Notes: generated from the letters alone by a model not told the origin. DNA of 64,000 nt from Clostridium rectalis (GCF_900626095.1 NZ_UYZZ01000012.1:1-64000), one strand, 5' to 3'. Positions 7,760-18,298 are shown, counted from the stretch's first letter. Translations and numbers: made by a program.

Positions 7760-8869
7760 TTACTTTTTATATTCTATTATTATTTCTCTTGAAACTTTCT
7801 TTCCATCTTCAGAAAACTTTACTTTATTACTGCCTTCTTTTAATGTAACAGTAAAATATCTATTTATTTTAGCAAAGGATGAATCGTCTACACTTATAAA
7901 GAATCCTTCAAGCATACCGCTATCTTTAAAAACCGCTCCATTTAATGTTACTGTTTTTTCTTTACTGTTTTCATCTTGTTTCTTTTGTGAAAAAATTAGT
8001 GTGGATTTTTTATCTGTGGATTTATTTTCATTAACTATTCTAGGTGATTTATTAAATAATCTATCTTCCTTAACAAAAATATTAGGTTTTATTAAATCTC
8101 TCCCACCTATGGATGCGTTTTTATTTATATAAGTAATATAAGAATTACTTTTTACTACTCCATAAATATTATTATCTATCTCTATTGTATATGTATATAA
8201 ATAGGGTTTTATTTTTCTTATATATTTATTAATATTCTTTACTCCCTTAGTTGTAACAGTTTCTAATCCACTATTTAATACCTCTATACCGCTTAATAGT
8301 TTCCCATTTGATTCCATATAACAGTTATTCACAACATCTAAAAGTATCCATTTATTATATTTATCACTCCATATTTCACAGACATAATAATAATTATTTT
8401 TGTTTTTTTCTTCTACGGAATCTGGTTTAAATTGTCCTCGTCTTACATACATCCCTAAAGAAGAAGCTGCTTGACTATATACAATTGCAAAGTCTTTATC
8501 TGAAAGTGTATTATTTTCTCCTTCCTTTAATATGCCCAAAGCGTCTTCTTTTGTAGTAACACTGGTTTTATTAAACTTAATCTTACCATTTAACCATTCC
8601 ATTAGTTTTAACGCTTTATCAAAATCATCCTTGCTATCCTTTACCACTTCATCTAAGTTATATTCTTTTTTTAGTTTCTGCAAATTTGGTTCCTTAGGAT
8701 CTTCATAATAAAATTTAATATTATCCCCCTCATAAAAATTATCCCACTTTACAATTAAAGCCCCCTTACTTTCTTCATTATTACTACATCCAGTAAAAAT
8801 ACTTATAATTACTATAAGGAGCACCAAAAGAATCCTATTCTTTTTAGATTTTATCTTACTTTTTTTCAT
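7760..8869 (-). CDS. Lipoprotein with degenerate transglutaminase-like domain
   Basis: The start at ATG 8869 follows GGTGGTGAATTTT and yields a classic lipoprotein signal, ending in ISIFTGC, with the lipidated Cys at about residue 28. Residues of about 85-190 resemble a transglutaminase-like fold: a helix DFAIVYSQAASSLGMYVRRG followed by YYYVCEIWSDKYNKWILLDVVNN. In active members the helix begins with a catalytic Cys and the strand has HAW. Here neither the Cys nor the His is present, while the Asp (LLD) is. It is probably a non-catalytic binding domain exposed on the outer face of the membrane. The C-terminal 130 residues are beta-rich. No partner gene is evident. Confidence 0.7.
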   Translation of the reverse strand: MKKSKIKSKKNRILLVLLIVIISIFTGCSNNEESKGALIVKWDNFYEGDNIKFYYEDPKEPNLQKLKKEYNLDEVVKDSKDDFDKALKLMEWLNGKIKFNKTSVTTKEDALGILKEGENNTLSDKDFAIVYSQAASSLGMYVRRGQFKPDSVEEKNKNNYYYVCEIWSDKYNKWILLDVVNNCYMESNGKLLSGIEVLNSGLETVTTKGVKNINKYIRKIKPYLYTYTIEIDNNIYGVVKSNSYITYINKNASIGGRDLIKPNIFVKEDRLFNKSPRIVNENKSTDKKSTLIFSQKKQDENSKEKTVTLNGAVFKDSGMLEGFFISVDDSSFAKINRYFTVTLKEGSNKVKFSEDGKKVSREIIIEYKK

Positions 8870-8959
8870 AAAATTCACCACCAAATATATTCTTACATTA
8901 ATCTTATCGAAAAACAAGGAGCTAGACTTTATAAAATCTAACTCCTATAATTTAATTCA

Positions 8960-10528
8960 TTATATTATTGGACCTGCTTTTCTTATATCATCAGGTACAT
9001 TTTTAAACTTTTTAAAGTTTTCTATAAATCTATTAGCCAAGCCCATTGCCATCTTTTTATAATCAACTTTATTTTCCCAAGTATTTTCTGGATTTAAAAT
9101 TTCTTTTGGCACTCCTTCACATTCATTAGGCATAAGTATCTTAAAAATTGGGTGCTCATTAAATTCTACCCTTTCAAGTTTCCCTTCCAAAGCAGCAGTT
9201 ATCATAGCTCTTGTATAGGAAAGCTTTATTCTATCTCCCTTTCCATATCCACCATATAACCATCCCGTATTAACCAAAAATACATTGGTACCGTATTTTT
9301 CTATCTTCTCCCCTAAAAGTTGTGCATATATAGAAGGATTCATTGGCATAAAAGGTTCTCCAAAACAAGCTGAAAATGTAGCTTTAGGCTCTGTTATGCC
9401 TCTCTCTGTTCCTGCTACTTTACTAGTATAACCTGACATAAAGTGATACATGGCTTGTTCCTTAGTAAGTTTTGAAATAGGCGGCATAACTCCAAACGCA
9501 TCTGCAGTTAAAAATATTATAGTACTTGGTATAGAACCTGTCCCAGTTAATTCTGCATTATCTATATAATTTATTGGATAGGCTGCTCTAGTATTTTCTG
9601 TACGTGAACCATCATCATAATTTGGTTTTTTATGTTCATCCAATACTACATTTTCTAGTAACGTACCAAATTTTATAGCATCAAAAATTTCCTTTTCATT
9701 TTCCCTTGAAAGTTTAATTGTTTTAGCATAGCATCCCCCTTCAAAGTTAAATACTCCATCTTGACACCACCCATGTTCATCATCCCCTATTAGTTTTCTA
9801 AAAGGATCTGCGGACAAAGTAGTTTTGCCTGTACCTGATAATCCAAAAAAAATAGCTGTATCTCCTTTTTTACCTATATTAGAAGAAGCATGCATAGGGA
9901 ATACCCCTTGCTCTGGCAAAAGGAAGTTCATAACTGTAAACATAGACTTTTTTATTTCCCCTGCATATTTAGTTCCACCTATTAAAACAACCTTTTTATC
10001 AAAATTTATTAATACAAAAGCCTCTGAATTAACCCCATCTTCTTTTCCTTTTGACTTAAACCCCGGTGCTGCAATTACTGAAAATTCCGGTATAAAATTC
10101 TCCAATTCTTCTTTACTAGGTCTTACAAATAGCTGATGCACAAATAAGGACTGATAAGCATATTCGCATACTATCCTCGTGGGTAGATTATGTTCCCGCA
10201 TGGTGCCTACAAACCCATCAAATATAAATAAGTCTTTATCCTCTAAATATTTTATAACTTCATCATATAATTTATTAAAAACTTCTTCTGTTGTTGGCTT
10301 ATTCACTTTTCCCCAATTAATTTTTTCTTCAGTGCTTTTTTGCTTAACTATAAATCTATCCTCTGGCGATCTTCCTGTATATTTCCCAGTGTCAACAACT
10401 AAAGCCCCATTTTCACAAAGAACTCCCTCACCCTTATTTACTGACATTTCAATAAGTGTTGATACAGGGAGATTCCTAAAAAGATTCTTACACTTCTTTA
10501 TCCCCAAATATTCTAGACTTATACCCAT
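8960..10528 (-). CDS. pckA: Phosphoenolpyruvate carboxykinase (ATP)
   Basis: Interconverts oxaloacetate + ATP with PEP + CO2 + ADP, in the cytoplasm. In clostridia it can run in the gluconeogenic or anaplerotic direction. The motifs are all present: TGRSPEDRFIVK, GGTKYAGEIKKSMFTVMNFLLP (PEPCK-specific), FFGLSGTGKTTLSADP (kinase P-loop) and LIGDDEHGW (metal site). I choose ATG 10528, because the earlier ATG (10543) sits inside the GGGGGT ribosome binding site. The product is then 522 residues, normal for the family. It is a single gene with a 400-base upstream spacer. Confidence 0.97.
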   Translation of the reverse strand: MGISLEYLGIKKCKNLFRNLPVSTLIEMSVNKGEGVLCENGALVVDTGKYTGRSPEDRFIVKQKSTEEKINWGKVNKPTTEEVFNKLYDEVIKYLEDKDLFIFDGFVGTMREHNLPTRIVCEYAYQSLFVHQLFVRPSKEELENFIPEFSVIAAPGFKSKGKEDGVNSEAFVLINFDKKVVLIGGTKYAGEIKKSMFTVMNFLLPEQGVFPMHASSNIGKKGDTAIFFGLSGTGKTTLSADPFRKLIGDDEHGWCQDGVFNFEGGCYAKTIKLSRENEKEIFDAIKFGTLLENVVLDEHKKPNYDDGSRTENTRAAYPINYIDNAELTGTGSIPSTIIFLTADAFGVMPPISKLTKEQAMYHFMSGYTSKVAGTERGITEPKATFSACFGEPFMPMNPSIYAQLLGEKIEKYGTNVFLVNTGWLYGGYGKGDRIKLSYTRAMITAALEGKLERVEFNEHPIFKILMPNECEGVPKEILNPENTWENKVDYKKMAMGLANRFIENFKKFKNVPDDIRKAGPII

Positions 10529-10543
10529 AAAACATACCCCCAT

Positions 10544-10941
10544 GATAAATTTTCAAAATATTCATTTTATTATATTGTATACTAAAATTTTGTAAATTTA
10601 AAGTTCCTATTTTCATAATTTTAATGTATTTATACTTTATGTGCTTTAAAACACTTATTTATATGTTAAATTTAAAATTTATTTTTATATAAAGATAGTT
10701 ATAAAACCATTGATATTATAGGATTATAAAAAATAATATTTGTAAAATCATGGATTTTTTTCTAATATTGTAAAAAGTTTGTTAATATTTTATCTAACTA
10801 TACTTTAGGTTTTATATTTTAAAGCACAAACTATTTATTTATATATAAATAAACATTTTAAGATTATTTTAAAAATGCTGTTGACAAATTATATTTATCA
10901 ACAGCATAAGAACTATTACTTTAATAGTCTGTAAATATAAA
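10544..10941. other. Intergenic region between TPR gene terminator and pckA
   Basis: AT-rich, about 400 bases, presumably carrying the pckA promoter. Apart from the hairpin at 10875-10907 I see no ORF, riboswitch-like structure or repeat. Confidence 0.45.
10875..10907 (-). terminator. Terminator of TPR membrane protein gene
   Basis: ATGCTGTTGA (10875-10884) is perfectly complementary to TCAACAGCAT (10898-10907). On the minus strand it is followed by TTTTAAAAT. It lies about 35 bases after the stop at 10942. Confidence 0.75.
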
Positions 10942-12612
10942 TTAATAAAATAAAGTTAATTCTGGTACCGGAAGTTTTTCATTTCCCTTAGCATTATTAT
11001 ATGCATCAAGTAGCTTTTTTGCTTTTTCATAATTTTCAGTTATAGTTTTTCTAGTATATTCCCCTGTATTTTTATCTATTTTGTCATAAGCAGATTTTAA
11101 ATTTTCTACCCCTTTTTCAAGTTCTGAAGACACCATGACATAATAACATCCTGCATTATTAAGCGTTAACATATCATCTTTGTCTGCATCATAGGCATCT
11201 TTAATCTCCGCTAAAGCATTTTCATATTTACCATGTAAAAAATAAACCGTTCCTAAAGTTCTATGGTATTTAGGTACATCATTTTGAATATCTATAGCTT
11301 TTTTAAGAATTTTAATTGCTTCATCATCCTTTTTATTTGATAAATGTATAAGAGCTATATTATATTTTATTTCTGTATCAAGGGGTCTTATTATTTCAGC
11401 TAACTTAAAATATTCTAAAGCCTTATTACTATTATTAGCAGTACTTAAATAATACTCTGCTATATATAAAATAATATTATAATTGTAGGGTTCCTTAAGT
11501 AAAGCAATTCTAAAATAAGGTTCACCCTCTACACCCTTGTTTTCAGCTTTTAAAATATCTGGCATTAAAAAAGCATAATTATCTACATAATTCTGATTTT
11601 CATATATGGATTTTTCAGCAAACTCTCTTGCCTTTCCCAAATCCTTTTTGTGTAAATAATACCATGCTACAGTGTGTAGCACTCTATAGTCATCTTTATT
11701 ATCACTTACGAGTTTACTTATTATAGCCTCCGCTTTATCTTTTTCATTGGTTCCTTCATATATATAATATTCTATTACATACTTTTCAATTTTACCTAAA
11801 TCTTTATCTTTAATTTCACCTAAGATTTTGTCTGCCTGAGAAATAGTATCTACACTCATTGAATATATTTTAGCTAACCACATCTTATATGCTACATCCT
11901 GTGGATTTTTCTTAGATAAAACTGAGATATCTTCTAAAAGTTTGTTCTTATCATATAGGGACATCTGTACTAAAGAATCATATATTTTATACTCATCTTT
12001 ATCTAAGTCCCATGCCTTTCTAAGTTTTTCGTAGCCATTAACATTATCTCCAATTAAAATAAGCATCCTTCCATACTCTGCCATATCATAAGCAGATCCT
12101 TCATCTACAGGATAAGTTTGAATAAGTTTTTTTGCTTGTTCATACTGAGAATTAGCCATATATACAGCAAACATTGTTTTTACCAAGCTTTTATCCTTGG
12201 GATATATCTTTAACGCCTCATTTCCATCCTTTAAAGCAGTAGCATAATCCTTATTCATATATTCTGTAAACACTATATAATTTAGAACCTCAGAATTTTT
12301 GTCTTTTGATTTTTTAATTTCTTCTATATATTTTTTAGAGTTTTCTATATCACCTTTTACAGAATAAATCTGAGCGATTTTAGCTTTCCATAATAAGGAT
12401 TTGTCTTCACTATATAATTTTTCGAATTCCTCTATGGATTTATTAAAATCGGATTTTAAAAAATACTGTTCCCCTTTATTTTTTTCTATATTATATTTTT
12501 TATTTTTATTTGTCTTTGTATATATAAAGCCTGCCAATAAAATTATAATAACTATTCCAATAATTATAGGAAACTTATATTTAGCTATGTCTAACCTTTT
12601 TGGTTTATTCAT
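10942..12612 (-). CDS. Membrane-anchored tetratricopeptide repeat protein
   Basis: A 556-residue protein with a single N-terminal membrane helix (about 15-32, PIIIGIVIIILLAGFIYT) after a short positively charged segment, so most of it faces outside. The rest is helical repeats of about 34 residues with TPR-type periodicity, clearest around 400-500 (KALEYFKLAEIIRPLDTEIKYN and DDEAIKILKKAIDIQND). It is likely a scaffold for protein assembly. The partner is unknown. The start has AAAGGAGTTTAGAC. It stands alone, divergent from the CapA-like gene. Confidence 0.85.
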   Translation of the reverse strand: MNKPKRLDIAKYKFPIIIGIVIIILLAGFIYTKTNKNKKYNIEKNKGEQYFLKSDFNKSIEEFEKLYSEDKSLLWKAKIAQIYSVKGDIENSKKYIEEIKKSKDKNSEVLNYIVFTEYMNKDYATALKDGNEALKIYPKDKSLVKTMFAVYMANSQYEQAKKLIQTYPVDEGSAYDMAEYGRMLILIGDNVNGYEKLRKAWDLDKDEYKIYDSLVQMSLYDKNKLLEDISVLSKKNPQDVAYKMWLAKIYSMSVDTISQADKILGEIKDKDLGKIEKYVIEYYIYEGTNEKDKAEAIISKLVSDNKDDYRVLHTVAWYYLHKKDLGKAREFAEKSIYENQNYVDNYAFLMPDILKAENKGVEGEPYFRIALLKEPYNYNIILYIAEYYLSTANNSNKALEYFKLAEIIRPLDTEIKYNIALIHLSNKKDDEAIKILKKAIDIQNDVPKYHRTLGTVYFLHGKYENALAEIKDAYDADKDDMLTLNNAGCYYVMVSSELEKGVENLKSAYDKIDKNTGEYTRKTITENYEKAKKLLDAYNNAKGNEKLPVPELTLFY

Positions 12613-12923
12613 GTCTAAACTCCTTTCAAAATTTTATGTTTATTTTATTTTATACTTTAATGGCTACTACTATACAATTAAAAATAAAGTTGAATTATAA
12701 AAATTATTGTGAAATCACACCTATTAATAGAATTTATTACAGATTTATACGCAAATTTTGTTAAGGTAGGTATGATTTTATCAAAAATAGGATGAAAAAA
12801 CTATAGGATTTATTTGTATTTTCTAGTGATATATGCTGTAAAATACTTTACTATTATAGGTAAATATCTTACAATTTTATATAGTATTAGTAATTAGTTG
12901 TATTAAAAAAAATGGAGGTTATC

Positions 12924-14063
12924 ATGGGAAACAAAACTAACAAAAAACCATTTATTTTTATTTTCATTGGCCTACTTATTATGTTAGGAACAGTTTATTA
13001 TGTTATTTATTACTCTGTTAATAATATGAAAAAGGCCGACAACCACAAAAATGTATCCGCTACTAAAGAAGTAACTGCTAAGGTTTCAAAAGAAAAGGCC
13101 AAAAAAGACACTTATTCACAGGTCCTAATATCATTTTCAGGAGATTCAACTATAGGACATGACTCAAATTTTAATTTTGCTAATAGCTTACCTGATGTTT
13201 TAGGCAAAAATAACAATGATCTTTCTTATTTTTATAAAAATGTATTGCCTATTTTTAAAAAAGATGATATTACAATAACAAATTTAGAAACAACTTTTAC
13301 TAATTCAAAAGAAAAGGCCAAAAAAGACTTCAACTTTAAAGCTGATCCCTCTTATGCTGAAGCATTATCCTTAGGATCAATCGAAGGGGTGAATTTATCA
13401 AATAATCATATATACGATTACAAAAAAAAAGGTTTTGAAGATACTATAAAAGCTTTAAAACATAATAATATAAACTTTTTTGGTCAGGGAAATATATGGG
13501 TAAAACAAATTAAGGGAATTAAATTTGGTTTTTTAGGTTATTTAGCCTTTAATGATACATCCGAATTTAGGGCTAAAATAAAAGAAGATATTAAAAAGTT
13601 AAAAAATGATGGATGTATGGCTATAATAAATTTTCATTGGGGAATTGAGAGTAATTACTATCCTATCGAAATGCAAACTAATCTTGCGCATTTTGCTATA
13701 GATAATGGTGCCGATCTGATAATTGGTCATCATCCTCATGTTATACAGGGTATTGAAAAATATAAAAATAAATTTATATGTTATAGTTTGGGTAATTTTT
13801 GTTTTGGAGGAAACTTTAATCCTAAAGATAAAGACACATTCATATTTCAAATAAAATACAAATTCAAAGACAATAAAGCTATTTCCTATGGCGTAAAAGC
13901 TATTCCTTGCAGTATATCTTCTGTTGATTATATCAATGATTATTGCCCAACCCCTTTAAAAGGTGATAATAAAGCTAGAGTTTTAAAGAAAATAAATAAG
14001 CTTTCTCCTAATTGTAATTTTAAAATATCTGATGAATTTTACAATATAGATGTAAAAAACTAA
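12924..14063 (+). CDS. CapA family protein (poly-gamma-glutamate synthesis-like metallophosphatase fold)
   Basis: A membrane-anchored extracellular protein of the PGA_cap family, a calcineurin-like metallophosphoesterase fold. One N-terminal membrane helix (about 8-30) is followed by a linker and the domain. Visible motifs are SFSGDSTIGHD, NLETTFT, NLSNNHIYDYKKKGFEDT, NFHWGIESNYY and GADLIIGHHPHVIQGIEKY, then SLGNFCFGG. ATG 12924 is chosen because the earlier ATG (12912) is part of the GGAGG site. No capB or capC lies nearby, so a role in poly-gamma-glutamate synthesis is not supported by context. Roles in other envelope polymers are possible. Confidence 0.88.
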   Translation: MGNKTNKKPFIFIFIGLLIMLGTVYYVIYYSVNNMKKADNHKNVSATKEVTAKVSKEKAKKDTYSQVLISFSGDSTIGHDSNFNFANSLPDVLGKNNNDLSYFYKNVLPIFKKDDITITNLETTFTNSKEKAKKDFNFKADPSYAEALSLGSIEGVNLSNNHIYDYKKKGFEDTIKALKHNNINFFGQGNIWVKQIKGIKFGFLGYLAFNDTSEFRAKIKEDIKKLKNDGCMAIINFHWGIESNYYPIEMQTNLAHFAIDNGADLIIGHHPHVIQGIEKYKNKFICYSLGNFCFGGNFNPKDKDTFIFQIKYKFKDNKAISYGVKAIPCSISSVDYINDYCPTPLKGDNKARVLKKINKLSPNCNFKISDEFYNIDVKN

Positions 14064-14115
14064 TCTTTTGTATTATAATTATAGAATGTAATTAGTTAAT
14101 TTTTTTACAAAGGAT

Positions 14116-15477
14116 GTGTTGAAAATTAGTATAAAGTCTTACTTTAGTATAGCAATATCAAAAGTCGTTCTAAAACTTTCTAAAACTTTATTTAAAGGAG
14201 GTACTAATTTCCCAGGAAGAGTTGCTCTTAAATTAGATAAAAATATATTAAAAACAGTAGCAAAAAATTATAAAATTATACTTATTACAGGTACTAATGG
14301 TAAAACCACTACTACAAATATGATATATAATATGTTAAAAGATAGTGGAATAAATGTAATAACTAATAATACTGGAGCTAATATGCTACCTGGTATAGTT
14401 TCTTGTTTTATTGACCACTTTAAGTTTGGGAAAAAGCAGCTTGAACAAAAATTTGCTGTAATAGAAACAGATGAAGCAAATGTATCCCTTGTTACTAAAT
14501 TCGTTACTCCTGAATATATTACTGTTACCAACTTATTTAGAGATCAACTTGATAGATACGGAGAAGTTTATACTACATTAAACAAAATCTTAGAGGGTCT
14601 TAAAAAAGTTCCTTTTTCCACTCTAGTTTTAAATGGGGATGAATCTTTACTTGGAGATTTAGATCTTCCTAATAAAAGTGTATATTATGGATTTAATTGT
14701 TCTTTAAATAATGAAACAAAAATAGATTTAAATGCAGACGCTAAGTTCTGTAAAAAATGCAAAACCCCTTATAAATATAATTATTTAACTTATAATCATT
14801 TGGGAAGCTTTTACTGTGAAGGTTGTGGTTATAAAAGACCTAATTTAAAATATTCTGTAGAGGAAATAAAAGAACTTACAGCAGAAGGTTCTTATGTTGT
14901 AATTGATTCTAAAGAATATTATATAAATCAGCCTGGAACTTACAATATATATAATGCACTATGTGCTTATTCTATATCAAGGGAATTAGACTTAGATAAA
15001 GATATTATTTTTAATTCTTTAAAAAGTCAAAAAAGTAGTTTTGGTAGACAAGAATCTATCAATATAGATGGTAAAGAAGTAAAAATTATATTAGTTAAAA
15101 ATCCTGCTGGTTATGATCAAGCTATAGATACTATTAGTCTAGATAAGAGAAACATAAATTTAGCCGTTCTTTTAAATGACAACTATGCAGATGGAAGAGA
15201 TGTTTCTTGGATATGGGATGTTAAATTTGAGAACCTTACTTCTCTTAATGTGGATAAGGTAATGGTAGGTGGTATAAGACAATTTGATATGGCTGTTAGA
15301 CTAAAAATTGCCGGTCTACCATATAAAGAATTTACTGTATGTGAAAATTATGATTGCTTACTAAATGAAATCCAAAGTTGTCATAGTGAAATTGTGTATA
15401 TTCTGGCTACATATACTTCTATGATTGAATTTAGAAAATACTTATTTAGTAAAAATTATATAAACAAATTTTGGTAA
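14116..15477 (+). CDS. murT: Lipid II isoglutaminyl synthase, MurT subunit
   Basis: The Mur-ligase-like subunit that, with GatD, amidates D-Glu of lipid II to D-isoglutamine in the cytoplasm. The P-loop is TGTNGKTTTTNM (residues of about 58-69). A Cys4 zinc ribbon is visible as CKKCKTPYKY...FYCEGCGY (about 215-240), and the C-terminal DUF1727 domain contains LNDNYADGRDVSWIWDVKFE. The start is GTG (14116) with AAAGGAT upstream. gatD follows 33 bases later. Gene order and length (453 aa) are those of the canonical murT-gatD pair. Confidence 0.95.
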   Translation: MLKISIKSYFSIAISKVVLKLSKTLFKGGTNFPGRVALKLDKNILKTVAKNYKIILITGTNGKTTTTNMIYNMLKDSGINVITNNTGANMLPGIVSCFIDHFKFGKKQLEQKFAVIETDEANVSLVTKFVTPEYITVTNLFRDQLDRYGEVYTTLNKILEGLKKVPFSTLVLNGDESLLGDLDLPNKSVYYGFNCSLNNETKIDLNADAKFCKKCKTPYKYNYLTYNHLGSFYCEGCGYKRPNLKYSVEEIKELTAEGSYVVIDSKEYYINQPGTYNIYNALCAYSISRELDLDKDIIFNSLKSQKSSFGRQESINIDGKEVKIILVKNPAGYDQAIDTISLDKRNINLAVLLNDNYADGRDVSWIWDVKFENLTSLNVDKVMVGGIRQFDMAVRLKIAGLPYKEFTVCENYDCLLNEIQSCHSEIVYILATYTSMIEFRKYLFSKNYINKFW

Positions 15478-15510
15478 AATTCTACAAACTTAAGAGGAGA
15501 GTGAAAATTT

Positions 15511-16245
15511 ATGGAGCTTAATATATGTCACTTATATCCTGACTTGTTAAATGTATATGGTGATATAGGTAATATACTTATTTTGAAATATAGAGCTGAA
15601 CAAAGAGGAATAAAGGTAAATATTTTTGATGTATCTTTAAAGGATAGCTTTGATGGGGAAAATTATGATATTGTATTCTTTGGTGGGGGACAGGATTATG
15701 AACAATCTATAGTTTCCTCAGACTTAATAGATAATAAAAAATTTGCTATATCCGAGTACATAGAAAATGAAAAAGTATTTTTAGCTATTTGTGGAGGATA
15801 CCAACTTCTTGGCAAATATTACACCACATCTGAAGGAGAAAAATTGGATGGACTTAATATTTTAGATATATATACTGAATCTGGTGAAAAAAGATTTATT
15901 GGTAATACTATTATCACCAACGAAAATTTAAAAGAAACCTATGTTGGTTTTGAAAATCATTCTGGAAAAACTTATTTAGGTGAAAAATTAAAGCCATTAG
16001 GAAAAGTTTTAAAAGGCTTTGGAAACAATGGTGAAGACGGCTTTGAAGGTTGCATATACAAAAATACCTATGGTACATATTTTCATGGATCATTGCTTTC
16101 AAAAAATCCAGAATTAGCAGATAGACTACTAAAGACAGCACTTAAAAATAAATACAGTGAAGATATAGACTTACAACCTTTAGACGATGGATTAGAATTT
16201 AAAGCAAAAGAATTTATAATAAACAAATTAAGTGAAAAAAAATAA
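15511..16245 (+). CDS. gatD: Lipid II isoglutaminyl synthase, GatD glutaminase subunit
   Basis: Class I-type glutamine amidotransferase that supplies ammonia to MurT. The nucleophile Cys is in FLAICGGYQLLGKY (about residue 94), the substrate-recognition region is FFGGGQDYEQ, and the catalytic His is in YGTYFHGSLLSKNPELAD. It is 244 residues long, as expected. It is preceded by AGAGGAGAGTG and lies directly after murT, so both are translated from one message. It ends at a hairpin terminator. Confidence 0.96.
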   Translation: MELNICHLYPDLLNVYGDIGNILILKYRAEQRGIKVNIFDVSLKDSFDGENYDIVFFGGGQDYEQSIVSSDLIDNKKFAISEYIENEKVFLAICGGYQLLGKYYTTSEGEKLDGLNILDIYTESGEKRFIGNTIITNENLKETYVGFENHSGKTYLGEKLKPLGKVLKGFGNNGEDGFEGCIYKNTYGTYFHGSLLSKNPELADRLLKTALKNKYSEDIDLQPLDDGLEFKAKEFIINKLSEKK

Positions 16246-16252
16246 GTTTTAT

Positions 16253-16282
16253 AGAATCTTAATATTTTATATTAGGATTCTT
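16253..16282 (+). terminator. Terminator of murT-gatD
   Basis: AGAATCTTAATA pairs with TATTAGGATTCT, followed by TAATTTTTCC, 8 bases after the gatD stop. Confidence 0.75.
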
Positions 16283-16430
16283 AATTTTTCCTTAATAAAA
16301 ACTAAATTTTTCTTTTTTGTTAACTTTATCGCCTTTTTTTATGTTATATTGATTATGGAATATCCTATTATTTTAATTTTTAAAATAATTTAGGATTAAA
16401 AATACTTAACATAGAAAGGAATATTAATTA

Positions 16431-18290
16431 ATGGAAAATATTCAGTCAAATACCAAATTAAATACTTCTCTAGATAAGCCATCTGACAAAATTAAAAGAA
16501 TTATAAAAAATAATTGGCTATTTGTTATAACCCTTTTAGCTATATTTATTAAATCTTTAATTTTTGTATCTTATATTGCCTCATCTTCAGGCAAAAGTTT
16601 AAATATAAGCAACTTTCCAATATATCTAATAAATCCAATATTATATTTTAGTATAATTACAGCTTTTATAAGTTTTCCATACTTATTTAAAGGGAAAATA
16701 CAATTTATAGCTTTTATTTTTATTAATTGTATTATTTCTTTATTTATGTTATGCGATATAGTGTATTATAGAGGATTTCAAAGTCTTATTTCCATATATA
16801 ATCTATCCCAAAGTGGTAATTTATCAAACTTATGGGATACTATTTTTTCATTATTAAAGTTTACGGATATATATTTTTTTATTGATATACCTATCTTAAT
16901 ATATATTCTAGTAAAGAATAAAGAAATATGTACCTCAATTAAAAGAAAAGTTATTTTATCTATTACTCTTTTAATAGCAGGCAGTGGACTAGCTTTTTAC
17001 TATCACTATCGCTATGACATTTTAGAGGATGGAGCTAATAAAAGATACTTTCACATGTATTGGTCACCATATTACAGTGTTTCTAATATGTCACCAATAG
17101 GCTATCATATATATGATAGTTACTTATATTTTAAAAACTCAAAAAGATTAGTTCTTAAAGCTGAAGATAAAAAAGCCATTAATAATTGGTATAAGAAAAA
17201 TAATGAACATCTTCCTGATAATTCTTATAAAGGGCTACTTAAAGGTAAAAATCTAATAGTTATACAAGTAGAATCTCTTGAAGATTTTGTTGTAGGAAAA
17301 AAAATTCAGGGCCAAGAAATCACACCTAATATTAATAAATTGCTAAAAAATAGTTTGTATTTCCCTGAAATATATGAACAGGTTTCCGGTGGTAATAGTT
17401 CTGATGCGGATTTAATGACTAACACCTCCACCCATCCTGTAAGAAGCGGTGCTACATTCTTCCGTTTTCCAGATAATAAATATAATTCTCTACCTTTAAT
17501 GCTAAAAAATTTAGGTTATTATACATCCGCTTTCCATCCAGATGGAGGAGGATATTGGAATTGGATGCCTGCTTTAACTTCTATAGGATTTGATAAATGT
17601 ACTGATGTTACGGAATTTAATAAAGATGAGATTATTGGATTAGGTTTAAGTGATGGAACCTATTTAAACCAACTTCAAAATAAAATTGGTAAGCAAAAAC
17701 AACCTTTTTATTCTTTTTTTGTTACATTAACTAGTCATATGCCTTTTAATTTACCTAAAAAATATAGGGAATTGAATCTATCTAAAAATATTGATAAAAC
17801 TGTTTTAGGAGATTATTTCCAAAGCATTAATTACACAGATAAACATATAGGAAAGTTTATAGAGGGGTTAGATAAACAAGGAATCTTAAAAAACTCTGTA
17901 ATAGTTATATATGGAGATCATACAGGTGTTCATAAATATTATAAAGATAAGCTTAAAGATGTAACCCCAAGAGAAGATTGGTGGTTTAAAGATAGTTTAC
18001 GTATTCCTTTTATTGTTTATAACAAAGATGTTCAAGGAAAGAAGTTTGACACAATTGGTGGGCAAGTAGACTTCTTACCAACTATTAGTTATCTTATGGG
18101 TGTTAACGAAAAAATTTATATAAATACAGCCATGGGTAAAAATTTACTTAAGACGAAAAAAAATTTTACAATACTAAGTAATGGTGTGGTTAAAGGTAAT
18201 CCTAATAATGATGACGATAAAAACCATGCAATTAATGCACTTTATATATCGGATAAAATGCTTAGAAGCAACTATTTTAAAGACAAATAA
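16431..18290 (+). CDS. LTA synthase family protein (phosphatidylglycerol-dependent transferase/sulfatase fold)
   Basis: A 619-residue membrane enzyme related to LtaS, which transfers glycerol-phosphate units to build lipoteichoic or similar polymers on the outer face. Five membrane segments occupy residues of about 30-205. The extracellular sulfatase-like domain begins at LIVIQVESLEDF, contains the catalytic-Thr region SDADLMTNTSTHP, and carries metal-ligand motifs AFHPDGGGYWNWMP, SHMPFNLP and VIYGDHTGVHK. The exact polymer is not decidable from sequence. The gene is alone, with GAAAGGAATAT upstream and a bidirectional terminator downstream. Confidence 0.9.
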   Translation: MENIQSNTKLNTSLDKPSDKIKRIIKNNWLFVITLLAIFIKSLIFVSYIASSSGKSLNISNFPIYLINPILYFSIITAFISFPYLFKGKIQFIAFIFINCIISLFMLCDIVYYRGFQSLISIYNLSQSGNLSNLWDTIFSLLKFTDIYFFIDIPILIYILVKNKEICTSIKRKVILSITLLIAGSGLAFYYHYRYDILEDGANKRYFHMYWSPYYSVSNMSPIGYHIYDSYLYFKNSKRLVLKAEDKKAINNWYKKNNEHLPDNSYKGLLKGKNLIVIQVESLEDFVVGKKIQGQEITPNINKLLKNSLYFPEIYEQVSGGNSSDADLMTNTSTHPVRSGATFFRFPDNKYNSLPLMLKNLGYYTSAFHPDGGGYWNWMPALTSIGFDKCTDVTEFNKDEIIGLGLSDGTYLNQLQNKIGKQKQPFYSFFVTLTSHMPFNLPKKYRELNLSKNIDKTVLGDYFQSINYTDKHIGKFIEGLDKQGILKNSVIVIYGDHTGVHKYYKDKLKDVTPREDWWFKDSLRIPFIVYNKDVQGKKFDTIGGQVDFLPTISYLMGVNEKIYINTAMGKNLLKTKKNFTILSNGVVKGNPNNDDDKNHAINALYISDKMLRSNYFKDK

Positions 18291-18298
18291 ATAAAATA

